From positions 30,265,392-30,329,391 of the forward strand of contig LS997564.1 of NCBI GenBank assembly GCA_000469685.2: 64,000 nucleotides of DNA, in the 5' to 3' direction. Numbering within the stretch: position 1 is the first letter of the stretch; each line of letters starts with the position of its first letter. Below, one piece after another: positions 1 to 12,891 of this stretch. The DNA comes from Haemonchus contortus. Lineage: Eukaryota > Nematoda > Chromadorea > Rhabditida > Trichostrongylidae. The notes under the pieces are model-generated. The model was not told where the DNA came from. It saw only the letters and a program-made list of their open reading frames with translations, and did not search any database. The translations under genes were made by a program, and so were the position numbers.

Positions 1-1763
1 TTGTTAGATAAATTAATTTCGTTAGTGGCTTTATCATTTTGCGACGTTGGAAAAGCACCCTTTGCTGAAAAATTGACCAAAAAAATGTTTGTGTTTTCGA
101 GCTGGAATTTGGTGATAATGTGCGAATTGCAATTCAAATTTGACACATTTTTTACTTTGGCAGTTTTTCAGAAACATCATATACTGTGAGTTTTTGGGAA
201 AATTAGAGGTGGCTTTATCATTTTGCGACGCACTGTAGAGCTCGCTAGCCAAGATGCATGCCCCTACTTAGCTTACCCATTGCGGGAACTGGGTCGTCAA
301 GCCCGGAGTGTTGAGTGCAGCTTTTGCTGGTGGTACAGTTGAACGCCGAGAATTATTTAGAAAGGCGTAAGAGCGGATGATTTGCACTAGACCGTGTTAC
401 CTTTACTTTAAGCTGTCTGCCGTAGACCGAGCGCAATTCGTATGCTCCGCCGCTGACGAGTGCGACGTTTGCCAAGGATCGCGCGGGCTGGCACGCCGCT
501 TGCGACGGCTGCGGCGTGACCTAGTTTCGACGGACGCGCGGAACGAAGCGCACCCGTCCAAAAGTAAAACAACTAGACCTAAAAGAAAGAAAAGAGGGGA
601 GAACCAAGTAAAGTATTTCATTTACCCCACTGACGAAGGGCAGGGGGGAGAGGGGTGAGGATGGTGTTTGGTTTGACTTTCGTCTAGGGCGCAAACGAAT
701 TGAAAGTTGAACTGTAGCTCTGATTATTTGAGTTTATTTTTTATATTTTTCAATTTGTTGATAAGTTTAAAACTTTAGTGCCTCGACTTCTGTACTTTCT
801 TATTACTCATTGTCTGATTCTTCCTCTTTTTGGATTAATGGCGACTCGTTTCAGCATTCATACGCAAGGTTCAGGACATTCAACGCTTCATGTGTTTGCT
901 CGCGCCCTAGTTAGAAAAAAAGTAAAATTCTTCAGGCAATATCATTTGCATCAGTAGTAGGCATGTGATGACTTGGGGGAGTAGTGCAGCAGGATCGAAA
1001 TTGTCGCGTCGCGGCGAAAGAGACGCCGCACGCGAAGAAATGTACCAGAACGCAGCAGCAAGTAAAAAATACAGGAACAAAACAGAAAGAACCAATATTA
1101 GAATCATGCCATAATAATCGCATATCGATTGAGCTGTATGGAGAACGCTAGAGCTGTAATAACAAGGCGGACGGTTCGCGACTGCCGCGCGCCGCGAATC
1201 GATTGCACAAAACCGATTGTACTGCCCGTCTCCCGATGAGTTGGAATTTGAGAGTGGTACATCTCTTCCTGAATTCGTAGACACATCCTACATCAAGGGT
1301 ATCATAAGCTCTACCAATTCACGAATCTGCACTTCAAGCTAGAGTCGTTCAATGAAAATTTATCGACTAAATAAAAAAAGTCATGTAAGCGATTCTCAAA
1401 TAACCGATCAATCAAGACAATAAAACTTGTCCGATAACAAAAATGAGTAGAAAGACCGAGAGGCAATAGGACGAAAAGTGGGAAATTCGATATGAATGTA
1501 CATGGCTTGCTAGAATATTTGAGAGTCTACGGCATAATTAATACCCTTCACTTCAAGGATAATAGTGAAGGGACCTGATTCCATACAAGTCACAAATATT
1601 TACTTATAATTACATATATCACATTATTTTTAAAGCCTTCTGCATTATTTTCATACAAAGAAACACGCTGCTGTGGAGATTACAAGCGACCACAGTTGGT
1701 CCCTCAACACGAGCAGCAGAGATTTAAGATTACAGGCTGTCATGATTCCCATATAGCTGGCAC
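1..1763. other. Intergenic sequence downstream of the VNUT gene
   Basis: No coding exon could be supported here. The stretch at 420-560 is GC-rich against an AT-rich background. A 21-bp direct repeat occurs at 25-45 and again at 209-229 (core TTTATCATTTTGCGAC), which suggests the first 240 bases belong to a dispersed repeat. The segment near 670-740 resembles a divergent sequence at about 30620-30690, both carrying CGTCTAGGGC followed by a similar block, so it is probably another repeat copy. The short open frames on both strands lack splice sites or any recognisable family. Confidence 0.5.
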
Positions 1764-4700
1764 TTAGATGATCTTGCTGCCTGTTCCATAACGCCCGTAG
1801 ATCGCAGCTCCAATAACACATTGTATACCCGTAATTATGAAGACATACGACCAATTATTATCAGTGGCGTCAAGGATGTGCCCGGCAACGTAGACACCGA
1901 TGAAGCCTGTGATTGCCCCACAGGCATTGAAGATACCTGCAATTGGCCAATTATTCCAGCATACACCACCAGCCATCGAGCGTGTGAGGGTTTAGTGAGC
2001 ATTTCATGTCTTTGGGGACCCAAATGGTCAAATATTTTAGGGGAAGGAATGGGAGGTGTGGGGTGGGGGAGGGGGGAGAGGAGGATAGGCATTTCCTCAT
2101 TCTCATTTCATACCTACAGGGCAGGTGGCATTTGCTTAGAGGTGGCAGAAAAGCTGATTTTTGAGCTGGTGAATGCTCCCCATACAGAAGTGTTTATGTA
2201 ACGCCTGACCGGACCTCGTGGGAATGGCCTATGAGGGAACTGGTGCATATGGGTGCTCTTTGACGCCTTCAGCCACCTGGCCTAGTTGGTACCTTTTCCA
2301 GGGCCCACTTCCTAACAGAAAGTCATAGTAAGAACCGAATACGGTGCAATGTAACCAACCGAATACGGCTCCAGTATGATGTGGAGCGAAATCATGAGGA
2401 TTCACTGAAACACCACCGTGGTGTAATCCTCGACAAGCCATTGCCGTTGTGAATATCAGAAGAGCCGGTGTGAAAGATGAAGTGCATGGTACAAGGAATA
2501 GACACACTGCTACACCGATCAAGGAAACTCCCTGAAAATCAGGATAGAAGTCATATAAAAACAATTGCGATCTGATCTTCCGGCGGAAAGACGTTTATAC
2601 TCAGGCGACTTGCAGAGTTTCAATCAATACACATTTTGGCTATTATTCCGTAATCAGTCGAATTACTGTGATGGCTCCATAATAGACGATTGTATGGAAT
2701 CTCAGAATTGGTTCAGTACCTCCATGAGTTTCCTAGTGACCGTCATTGATTTGCCTCCATTCAGCAATCGTGCTGCCAGAAATGGTGCCAATAACGCAGT
2801 GACCACAATAGCCAAATTCGGTACTACGTTGTATACGATACCCTAAATATCTTTTGTATCGAGAAAACAATTAAGTTTGTAATCAGATGATGGGAGGATT
2901 TACTGGTAGATAGGTAATTACTGGTAAATTTATTGGCAGCAGGGAAGTTAATAAGTGGGCGAGACGGGTCGTTCTGTTGGAATTATTCGAACCCATCTAT
3001 AAAAACAAACGTATTTTTTGAAAGATCGGGTAGTTACTGGGAAATGGGTGTAGGCTAGAAAAAACGACATGAATATTTGGCCTATGGAATCTCTCAGGAT
3101 ATCTCGAAGTCCTTGAAAGTAACCAAGAAGATAAGCGAATGAAATCCCGATATTCGCGGTTGGTCGACTTCGAACCTTCCGTCTCCCTTCCGCTTTTCCA
3201 CCCTTCACTATCTCTTTCCTTTCCCCTCCTAAGCTTGCTTTTGCTCTACCCGAAGAATTTTCAGTTGTCTCGCCTTTCTCGATTATCTCTGATTTTGTAG
3301 GATTGGTCAGGAGCAATTTTCTATTAGCACTGATAACCTAGTTTTTCATGAGTACTATTAGCTCAGCATACTCTCGAAGGGGTTCGACGTGGCTGCGGTC
3401 GATAGGTAGTCCAAAGTGGGCGGAGTGCTCTGCTTATGGTTGAGCTCTGCCGGTCACGCCCTCTAATGCCATGTCCATAGCAGGTACTGCATAAAAAACG
3501 TTCCGACAACAACAAAACAAATACCTGTGCTTCTGGAAATGATTCATGAAAATAGCTAGGCAACCAGTTGAACATTGTAAAGTATGCATTACCACCCGTA
3601 TATTGTGCAACGGCGGCAGCCCTAAATAAATATTTATGTCCTGATCAATCGATAAGAACAATTAACAGAAGTAGTTGGAGCATGTAGCATGCAGTTATCT
3701 TTTGATTTTTTACAAACCCGGTCACAAAAAAGCCTTTTCACAGATTGGCCGGTACTACCAATTATCAATGATTATCACATGAATGTTGACGTGTAAACCA
3801 ATTATTCAATCTCAGTCGGGATACACGCTTATCACTACTCACCCTACCACCAAACCAATTTGTCTACACACAGTACTGACCAGAATGCTGGATGTCCAAA
3901 CAAGGCTCGCCATGGAACACTGGCAGACGCAATCGAGATTCCTGACAGTGATAATGTAGCGTTTGACTCCGATCGGTTCTGGAAAGGCCACTCTTCTGTT
4001 CTTCTAGAGGAATAAAACATACTTTTAAAGAAAATAAAAAAAAACAGTAAGGACCAACTTTCTTGACAAGGTCAGCTTCGGAATCTGTCAACATCAGTTG
4101 TTGACGATAAAGGGATCGTGATAGTACGAAATGTAGAATCCAATACCAGAACAGGGACAGAATACCTGCAAAGAAAATTTGGAAATCAAAACCGAGTCTG
4201 ACATTGGTACTTTTCCATTCACATTCTGCAAGGGTGAAGAATAAAGCGTGTTGGCAGCCCCTTCTGGATGCGCCTTGCCTGCATATTTTCATTGAAATGG
4301 GATTAGCCTTAGCCCTCTGAAGGGGTAAACTTCAGGCCAGTGTCTGACTCAGATCTCCGATTTATTATCCACTATGGGAAATGTGCTTTCATCAGTCCGG
4401 ATGGGGAGGAGACCCCACATAAGTACGTCTGTGTACAAACATCTTCAATTATTCAGTACTTTTGACTGTCATTGTCTGTGGGCATTGAGCTAGTTCGCAA
4501 AATGTCTTCGAATACAACTCCTCCTGTCTCCAGAAAGCAGAAGGTGGTTTTCGTTTGAAGACGGATTAAAGAAGAACACCAAAAGTAGTTGATAGTCCAG
4601 CTCGAATTCTACAATAGTGAAGGATAAAGACTTCCATCCATTAATGGCGTTTCGATGGCGTATGGCCCAATAGTGACTTGCGGTGGCCAAAATCGGTGGC

Positions 4701-7700
4701 CAAATGTACAAATCAGTGCTATCATCCTCCCAAATGGGTCTGGCAGTCTGGTACCAGTTAATCAGCTTCGGAAGTATGGAGTGCTTGGTTGGCCTAGACG
4801 AGTATCGACCCAGACTTCGATTTCCGGACCATGTGTGCGTGAAAGTGCACAATCTGTCGCTACGCCACATCTGCCCTATTCCTGTGACATATTGAATTCA
4901 GGAAAAACGTAATAATCTTATTTACAAGATCAAAGACCATACCAACGAATTGGAACAATGTCCGCCAACCATACTTGTCCACCAACAGCGATCCTATTGA
5001 GCCGGCCAGAACTGTGCTGAAAGAAGCTTTACATCGAATCTATGATTTTGTTTTTATTTACTGCGCAATATCACTGAATCATAGAAGTCGGTGGCAGCCG
5101 ACACGCCTTTAAGCAACCGTCTCGTGCTTTTTAAGGACGCAATGCTCTTTATACCTGACAACACTCAAATAGAGCACGATGCTCGGGAAGCACAAGCAGA
5201 AATTTGAGTCACGCCTGAGAAAAATTTTGCCCAAAACTCGAAAATATTGTTGGACTTTCGCACCACGTACTGCGGCGAAGTAATAACAGTTAACAAAAAT
5301 AAAATACCAAGTCAAAACATTAATTGAACAACAGTAAAGTCAATTGGCGTGGCCTACCCGCAATGAGATCCCGCAAGGATGATGCCGAAAACGCGTCCCT
5401 TGTCAGCGGCAGTGAGATGGCGCGATACCATCGAAGCCATTGATGGTATATGGAAAGCTAGAAACAATTATAGATTACTCGTTAGATAAGTATATTCCAG
5501 GCACATACAGATTAAGAGGAGGACAATCTGAGGATGTAGCGCAGCAGTCGCTAATTCTTACGTTTCTCTACCCTTCCGAAGAACTAATTTCTTATCCGAG
5601 AAATACCAAAGCCAACTCATCGAAGTTGTTCCCGACACTCTACCGGTGCATTGTAAAATCGAGTGACATCGGAAGTGAAAAAAAGTTCTCGGGAAGGCAA
5701 AATCCCTGGAAATTTTTAAATGCATGACCTATGACATGGCTATGCGCCCAATGAATTTTTGTTCGGGTGGAAACGGGCATTATCCCTAAATCGCTCGCTG
5801 TTCTACTGGGCAGCAATCTACGGATCACCACGGCGTTGGAATCAGGCTAAATCCCCATTTTGAGATTGGGAGCAATGTCAAATGGCTTAGACTCATTATT
5901 AAGTGTAGTTTGTAGAATCCTCCCACATCATGGGCTCACGAGCAACATCCCTGGATGTTCCCGCAAAAACTGGCAATCGCGCTATGGAATATAGACCAAA
6001 TTTATCTGACGTACCTTGTCCGATACCGGTCAAAATCCTAGTGAGCAACAAGATAATCAATGGAAAACCACTCCAATAGGCAAAATCAAAGAGTTGTGGA
6101 GTAAAGATCGTGAGCACTATCCATACTAGACTCGTTATCGGCAAAACCTGAAAAGAATTTACTATTTTTTTTAGTAAAACTATTAAAGTTGTACCACACT
6201 CCAATAATCAAAGTTGAAAGTAGTCAAGTAACTATTCAGAATGGCTGGAGCGGAGATTAGGTGGGGTCATGCACGTAAGTAGCTGTGATTGGTGAATTAC
6301 CGCGGCCACGAATAAGTCGGCGCACCGGCACATGCTTAGCACCGAATCCCAAGGTCAGGAATAGATCAAAGGCAGGACTGAAGATGTGATTGTTTTCGAA
6401 GGCCAGCGAATTTTCTGTGCTCCATCGAAAATCAGCCGAGAGGGCGCAAAAGAGCTCCAAGTTCGTTCAAGACATCTATGAACGTCAAATCCACCCTAGG
6501 TGGGAGCGACTTCTAGAGAAGGCTGTGCGGGCTGTAACAACAAAAAGGAATAGTGTACTCATCCTCCTTGGGTAACTCTTACAAATATTAAAAAGAATTA
6601 TAAGTAGTGCGCTTTTTTCGCTTTTTCCGTCCATTTTTTCACCACTGGCCAGCAATTTGACACCAATGCTTTTAATACTTCGCAATTCAACCGTACTCCA
6701 TGTTATTTAACTAGTTGGGCTTTCAATGAGTCGCCGTCGGGAAGTTTTGATCATTTATAAGAAATTTAGAATAGAATAAGGTCAGGTCGAAGAATCTCAC
6801 ATTCTCACCACCATATGTGTCGGCGATACCTCCTGCAATCAGTTGTGTTATCGCATATCCCCAGAAGAAACACGACAATACGGTACCCTGTAAAAGGTAG
6901 ATTAAGTTAATTATTAAACTACATTTCCTAGTTCATCTGAATTGAATGAGAAAGCATGAAAGAGATTCATCCGGCTTCACATTTTGAAAATTTCGAAGAA
7001 TGTGACGCGCGCGGTCGCAACGCGGTGGCGCCGATCTACTAATCGATCGCCATGTTAATGCAGCGTTCAGCTTTGATTTGAAGTATATCAAATGAAGCCA
7101 TGATTCGAATATATTGATAAGGAAAGAGTTGTATCGTTAACTTTTTCTCAGTGGGACCCCTATTTTACCCATGAACAAGTTATTTCATACCGAATCCGTC
7201 TTGTTCCAGCTAAACTCTTTAGCGATGGCTGCAGCACAAATTGGTAAAGCCACCCGAGACGCATAGAGCACACTGGTACCGGTGAACAACGTGAACGTCC
7301 AAATACGAGATTCCGTTCTGAAAACAATATGGCCTATAAATCAGCTCTTAAATAGAAAGGCAATTTTCACGTCAATTCTGCCTATTTGGTTTCATTAGCA
7401 GATCTGTGTACATATGGGTATTCAGGCTTTTTTTCTAAAGTGCAAAATCTCCTCAATATATTTTTAGTACATATTTAAGATGGGGCAGCTGGTTAGAGTT
7501 CATGCAGGTGTCCAATTACTTCCATTTATAGGAGAAGCAGTCACATTCGGTCTGTAGAAGTCCGAGAGTTCTGTTTTTCCAGACGAGAGTGGAGCCAATT
7601 GGGTTGCGAGATAAAAATTGTTTGACAGGCTTAGGTAAGGAATCAGAAGTCTGGAAAGCCTTCTAGTATTCTAGCCACTGCTCCATCCCGTCTCATTGTC

Positions 7701-7880
7701 ATCGCAATGAGCTTGGTAGAGAAGGTTATACAAAATTCATATAATAAAACGTGCAAAGTGATCCTTCGACTAATCTTTAGCCTCTTAAAGTTGTACTGAA
7801 GGTTGAACTGAATAAGTAACTTACTTAGACCATAGTCGCTTTGCGTGAGGCTCATCATGCTCACCAGGTCGCCTCAGCAT
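1764..7880 (-). CDS. SLC17A9: Vesicular nucleotide transporter, SLC17A9/VNUT family (12 exons, complete)
   Basis: Major facilitator of the SLC17 family, whose VNUT branch loads ATP into secretory vesicles or lysosomes using membrane potential. Exons: 7880-7825, 7317-7191, 6887-6801, 6147-6015, 5457-5358, 5016-4943, 4165-4055, 3995-3872, 3621-3525, 2842-2720, 2531-2360, 1936-1764. All introns are GT-AG, every phase joins, and the total of 1377 nt gives 458 residues plus TAA, close to human VNUT in length. VNUT-like blocks in order are RIWTFTLFTG and ALPICAAAIAKEFSWNK (TM1 region), SCFFWGYAITQLIAGGIADTYGGE, TRILTGIGQ (with the Arg conserved in the family), SHCGTVLAGSIGSLL, VPWRALFGHPAFWSVL, FNWLPSYFHESFPEAQ, TVTRKLME, HHGGVSVNPHDFAP, and a last helix pair ending GTGSKII. 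The start ATG at 7880 was chosen because only its frame meets exon 2 in phase (MLRRPGEHDEPHAKRLWSK). VNUT is preferred over VGLUT or sialin because of the GGVSVNPHDFAP and EETFP-like blocks. Intron 7 is only 59 nt. Confidence 0.93.
4652..4880 (-). mobile_element. tRNA-derived SINE copy, degenerate
   Basis: This lies in intron 6 of the VNUT gene. It aligns by eye with the copies at 17092-17335 and 52018-52300 in the same orientation. Shared blocks are TATGGCCCAATAGTGACTTG, GCTATCATCCTCCCA, GGTCTGG...GGTACCA and TTGGTTGGCCTAGACG. The tRNA-like head is at the right-hand end and is badly eroded. Confidence 0.55.
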
Positions 7881-9253
7881 TGCGCGCTGCCGTCGCGCTG
7901 GCGAAACTTGAAATTTTCACCTGGAAGTTGACGATTGAATCATTCTTCGCAAAAGCGGACCTTAGAAAAAAAGAACTGGCGAAAATCAACAAATGGGATG
8001 CGATGGAAAGGGTGAAGCCTGCTGTATGTATAGGTCTCTTGAAGACATTCATGCATCATCAAAAAACAATCGAATAGTTCTGTTCAGGATTTTTTTCTTT
8101 GATGGAGATGAATTACTAGAAAATGGTGGAATAAATGACAACATTGAACGGTATTCGTAGTTTATCAAAAGAAAATTACAATTGGTTTCCATTTATTGCT
8201 TCTTTTTAATGAATATCCCGCAGAGTCATAGGTAGAGAAGATCTGGAAGACCTTACGTCAAGCATATCATATTTACAAATTCTAAAAATGGTAGCTGTAT
8301 TGTAATCTAAACGTTTTATTCGATTCGGAGGGAGTAGAGTTTTCCTGTTTGGAACTTCATTAAGCGTCATCTAAGCGGAAGAAGCCAGTCAAGGGCCAAC
8401 ACCACCCCATGTCCTCATGACCCACCCACTCAACGAAGCCTTACAGAAGAGATGGATGCCATTTGGGCAACGGTTCAAGCGTCACGGAACGCACAACGTC
8501 TATCGATTACCGCGCGCGTCGCTCATGCGTCACACCAAAGGCCGTCGCCGAAACAAATGTGGCGGTGTTCGGCGCCTTCGCAACATCGATTTCTGATAAT
8601 GGCTGGTAATGGCTACCTCACAGGGGATAAGTAGCCCACTGAAGTAAGAGACTCGAAATATTGGCCATGTCGTCTAAATAGAGGGCTCTCGAGAAATTCA
8701 TTATATAGGTGTTATAGACAGTGTTTGAGGTCATCGACGTCCACAACTCCTGGTCAAGGCATCAGAGGAAGTCAAAGGAAACGTAGGAAGTCCGCAAAAG
8801 CCGACCTTCGAAGACTGATTGAAGCCCTTCCGTAGCGCTCGTCGAAATGAACAATGAAGGGTTCAAGGGGGGCCACCGTTACTAGGCGACCAAAATTAAT
8901 GAAGCGACCATGAGGGATTCACGTTGGAATTATTTCCAATGCACACATTAGCAATATGACTTTCTAGGATACGGCGTCATACGGTACTGGCTTTAAAAAT
9001 TAATCCAACTGAAAAAAAGCAGCAAAAAAAGATACTATGAAAAGGTATAGCTATCCTACGTTTTTAGTTGGCTCTCTCGAAAGTTTTGGGCCTCATAAAA
9101 AACCATTCCCGAGTGTTTTTATCTGGATGTTGGACCTAAGATGGATAGTCGTCTAAGCCTATTAGACATTCCTTTACTCCAACTCCCTCAATAAGCTCTG
9201 AGTTTGCTCGGAAGGATAAAAACATCAACATGTGGAACCACTAACCCCTCAAG
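7881..9253. other. Region upstream of the VNUT gene
   Basis: This holds the presumed 5' flank and promoter of the VNUT gene; no TATA-like or other site can be named. The rest (8100-9250) is AT-rich with a moderately GC-rich patch at 8440-8600. No exon, RNA gene or clear repeat boundary was found. Confidence 0.4.
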
Positions 9254-10006
9254 TTATTGTCCACGCCGTGCACACGATTTCCATCCAATATTGATTTCAC
9301 GATGAATCTGAGAAGATCCATAGACGCATCCAAAAACGAAAATTTTGTCTCTCGAAAAGCTCCCCACTATCGGTAGAGAAACTAGCCTTTTCAAGGGTGT
9401 TTCAGTTAGCTTGGTGTAATTATCATCTCCATCATGACCCCGAACTTCATCTGGTCCGAAAGTGAAAATAAGCCCCGATTGGTCATTTGGATATGATGGG
9501 AAATTCGCTCCATAAAAACGGCAAGCAGACCGATGAAAAGTTTGAGAAACCTGACAGCTTCGAGATCGTTCCACGCAGGGCTTACAGTCCAAATATTATG
9601 TAGCTTCCCGACTCACCCTCCCTACCCCATCTAAATATACGTAGCTTTCCCGTTCGTCCTCTTCCTCCTCCAAACCAAGATCTTTTCTGATCTTTGGAAC
9701 ATTCCATACAAGACTGGGATATTCGTTAAAGTTGAAAGAGCTTGCATTCAATTTGTCATGCATTGCAAAAGATTTGGGACCATAAAAAACAGGCGAAGCA
9801 AACAACAAAAAATGAGGAATATCGAATATTTGAGGAGATGAGGTGATGAAACGGTCAGAAGCTTTGCAAAGCCACTTCCATAAATCTTTGGAAATGGTCC
9901 AGGGAAGCCAATATTTCGCCATGGTTGTTTGAATTGCACTAAAAGAATTCGATTGGAAAGAAACCCGAGTGAAGCACGGCTCCCGGGTTAGTGACTTCAT
10001 CAACAC
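9254..10006 (-). CDS. Unrecognised candidate gene, two open blocks
   Basis: The family was not recognised. The upstream block (10006 to about 9619) reads 130 codons from an ATG. It contains WLPWTISKDLWKWLCKASDR, an acidic run GLEEEEDERE and YVYLDGVGR, and ends at a good donor (AGG|GTGAGT, about 9618/9617). After a possible 36-nt intron ending in TGTAAG, or otherwise after one in-frame TAA, the second block runs open to the TAA at 9254. It reads PCVERSRSCQVSQTF, NDQSGLIFTFGPDEVRGHDG, DNYTKLTETPLKRLVSLP and IFVFGCVYGSSQIHREINIG. Composition and length look more like protein than chance. However, the intron would be unusually short, so a pseudogene, or a gene with further exons upstream, is equally possible. 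Confidence 0.35.
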
Positions 10007-12890
10007 GACACCTCACAACAACTGCTTTTGAGCACAGCTGACTATACCTACTCAACTTATAGGTAAATATCAACCAGGGGATCTCGGATGATCAATCACA
10101 GCACAAAACAGTGCCAAAACAAAGCTCAGAGTCATCAAAGCAACCGTCCAGGATGATCCCTTCACCCTCGCCGTCGACGAATGAGCAGGACAACAACCAG
10201 AAGCAAGTTATAAGCAAACAGGCAACACCATCTGGGAAGTAGGGACTCGAACGACATTACGACTATAAATAACAAACAAATAAAAAGGGGAAGTACGTGG
10301 CGCAATGAACAAGACAGTGAAAACTACGAAGAATGAGAGAGCAATACAGGTAGTATGATTGCGCCACGCATTCTACTCCGCCAAAATCGCGTTTGTAGCT
10401 CAAATTGCGTCGAGCCCAAACAATGACACAGGAAGCCAACATGTTCAGTAAGTTTGATCCGTGCCTTTAAACAAGAAGCCAGTAGCAATTACAGCGAATT
10501 TAAGCTTATCATATGACGCGCATCGCCTACAAATTCCTTATCCACAAGTATACAAAAGTATCATGCATTTTTACAAAAATAAATCGTCACAGAGGTGATG
10601 CAATCGTGCGAGTGACAGCGGGAAATTGAGAATATTGCCCTAGGAAATTAGATGCTGTGGAGGAAACGATCATGTACAAGCAATGACAACAAATGAGCAA
10701 TTCGACATTGAGGAGAACGATGACGTGGGTGGAACGGACAGACTTGGGAAGGGGAGCCTATGAAATCTGCACTCTTTCCTACATAGCCCCATTAAAGAGC
10801 GCACTCTATATCCGCCTCCAGGATTACACGATTAGAACTACCAAAGGGTGATTCGGGGGATCTTGGTGAGTTCATAACATCGCATTCGTGACAAAGCTAT
10901 TTTGGCAGATGAATTCAGGTTTCACAACCTAATCGGGAGATCCAAAGGGATACCCAGGCTCACACAGAAAAGAAGTACAAGAAGAAAAGAGAAAAGATGG
11001 AGCGAAGGAATAGCCGAAGTCTGACCACCGCATTTTCGTAGGTAACGTCAGTAAAATGATGACGATTCGAGCCGAGAACCCGTTTCCAACGTGGTAGGCC
11101 AGTTGGTCAGTGGTGGTCTCGAACACGTTTGTTTCGAAGTGGTCAAAGTAGATAAGATCGTTGGAACGAAGCACCTTCGACCACCTATATCTGGTCACTA
11201 AATCGACAATGGACAACATGGATCAGACATCGGTTCGCCGACAGTTCCGTGTTGACGACCGGTGGTGAAAAGTGAAATCTGTTCCCTTTCAAGAAATGCG
11301 CTTTCCTCGAAGCCAAGCTCCCAAAAATGCCCCTACAACTGCTCAACAACTCTTAAATTCACAGGAAAAATAAAGACGGAGTGGGAAGGTCGATCAACCA
11401 ACGGAGTGGGAATGTTAATCAACCCTTAATCAATGAGCCATGCATCTAGCAACCGTTCGAAATTGCAGGCTAATTTGAATGGCTTATGGAATCGCGGAAA
11501 TCTAGCGCAAGACTGACGACTCCAGAGGATTAAAGGCAAGACGTAATTGGCCGAGTTTCCATCTTAGGAAGGGCGTCATGGCAGTAACCTCTGAACTTCT
11601 CTCCCCCTGGAATTTCCCAGATTCGCAAAGAATTGATCGGGTTGGCAATTGAGAAAACGGGTGTATTACGAAGAAAATCGGGTTATTGGGATAAAAATAT
11701 GATTTTTTTTGAAAAGCAAGTAGTTATCCTTCAAGATCAATGTTGAAATACATTTTAAAAAACCGAAACTACGCAGTTATTTAGTTGCCAAACTAACAAA
11801 ATGTGGATAGATTGCAGACAGGAAGGGCAGCTTTCAAGGGCAACGAATTTCCCAATGCTCTCAAGAAAAGTTCGAATCGATGTCTCCATAGGTTACTAAG
11901 AGTGCAAGTATCCCAGTGCAACAAACATCAGCCTATCCCATTAGTTTCCTCGCCTTGCCTCTGACGAGAAAAATCTTCAATTTGGCTTCCTAGCCAGCTT
12001 TGGATTGGACTGGAAAACTGCAAAATCACCCTAACATAGGGGCGGTCCTTCAGTTTTCAGTCTGCTAATGCAGTTTGACATATTCCTATTGTTCCGTATT
12101 TCAAAGATCACTTAAGCTCTATAGAATACCAGTCGGGCCGCCCGGCTAACGCCAGGCTTCCCTCCTTCTTATAATGTCGCCCGGCTTCGCCGGGCGCTCC
12201 TCCTTTTTGTAAGAAATTTGCTTTTCCTTGAAAGCTCTACACTCCCAGCATTAGCTCCGAATTGGGAGCGATTTTTCTGTATTGTAATTGGTTGTATACT
12301 AATTAGAAGTCTCGATTCATTGCTCTTTATCTCGAAATTGTGCCACATTGATGGCTTAACTGATTGAAAGCCAATGTCTTGTACTCAGAAATGGATAGTA
12401 ACGCCTATCACAGATGTCGTTATCAATAGAACATTTTCCCCACGGAGTTTTCATTAATTGGGAATCCCAAATCATTAGCGGTCGGATGAGTTTAGTCACA
12501 AATGATATGTCACAAAACAAAAAGGAATCGTGGTACTTCATTGTGTCACAAAGCTTACTACGTAACGGTCGTAGTTCAATAGCAAGAAATGGACAATATT
12601 CTCATTTCGTTATGGAGAAATGTCTTTGATCGGTCGCTATTACTGCATTTACCCGTCTTATTGAATGAAACATTTTAAGGAGTCAGTATTTGATCATGAA
12701 TACCCGTTTGCTCTCTTAGGCCCATTATCAGTTCTTATCAGTTGTTATCAGTTCCTGTCACAGAGTACCTACGACCACGACGCATCCTACATTGCCGTCA
12801 TTGAGAAGGTTCCAGTGTTGACGCGAGGGGGATTGCAACGCTTGCTCGCTTGTTATTATGTTATTATTATGAGTTATGAATTTGCAACCT
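10007..12890. other. Gene-poor stretch with one unexplained open frame
   Basis: No gene is supported. A minus-strand open frame at 11219-10929 includes IVDLVTRYRWSKVLRSND and IYFDHFETNVFETTTDQLAY, which looks protein-like but matches nothing I recognise. It could be a decayed transposon ORF. A short direct repeat built on CGGAGTGGGAA occurs at 11379-11425. A GC hairpin at 12178 and a run of TTATCAG motifs at 12726-12760 are the other visible structures. Confidence 0.4.
12178..12196. repeat. GC-rich perfect hairpin
   Basis: CGCCCGGC (12178-12185), loop TTC, then GCCGGGCG (12189-12196): an 8-bp perfect stem. It is followed by CTCCTCCTTTTT, so it superficially looks like a bacterial terminator. 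A related but imperfect GCCCGGC block lies at 12137-12157. In this nuclear context it is more likely part of a dispersed repeat than a terminator. Confidence 0.6.
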
Positions 12891-12891
12891 A

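Noticed and set aside
12178..12200. Rho-independent terminator
   Set aside because: The window is clearly eukaryotic (spliced genes), so bacterial termination does not apply.
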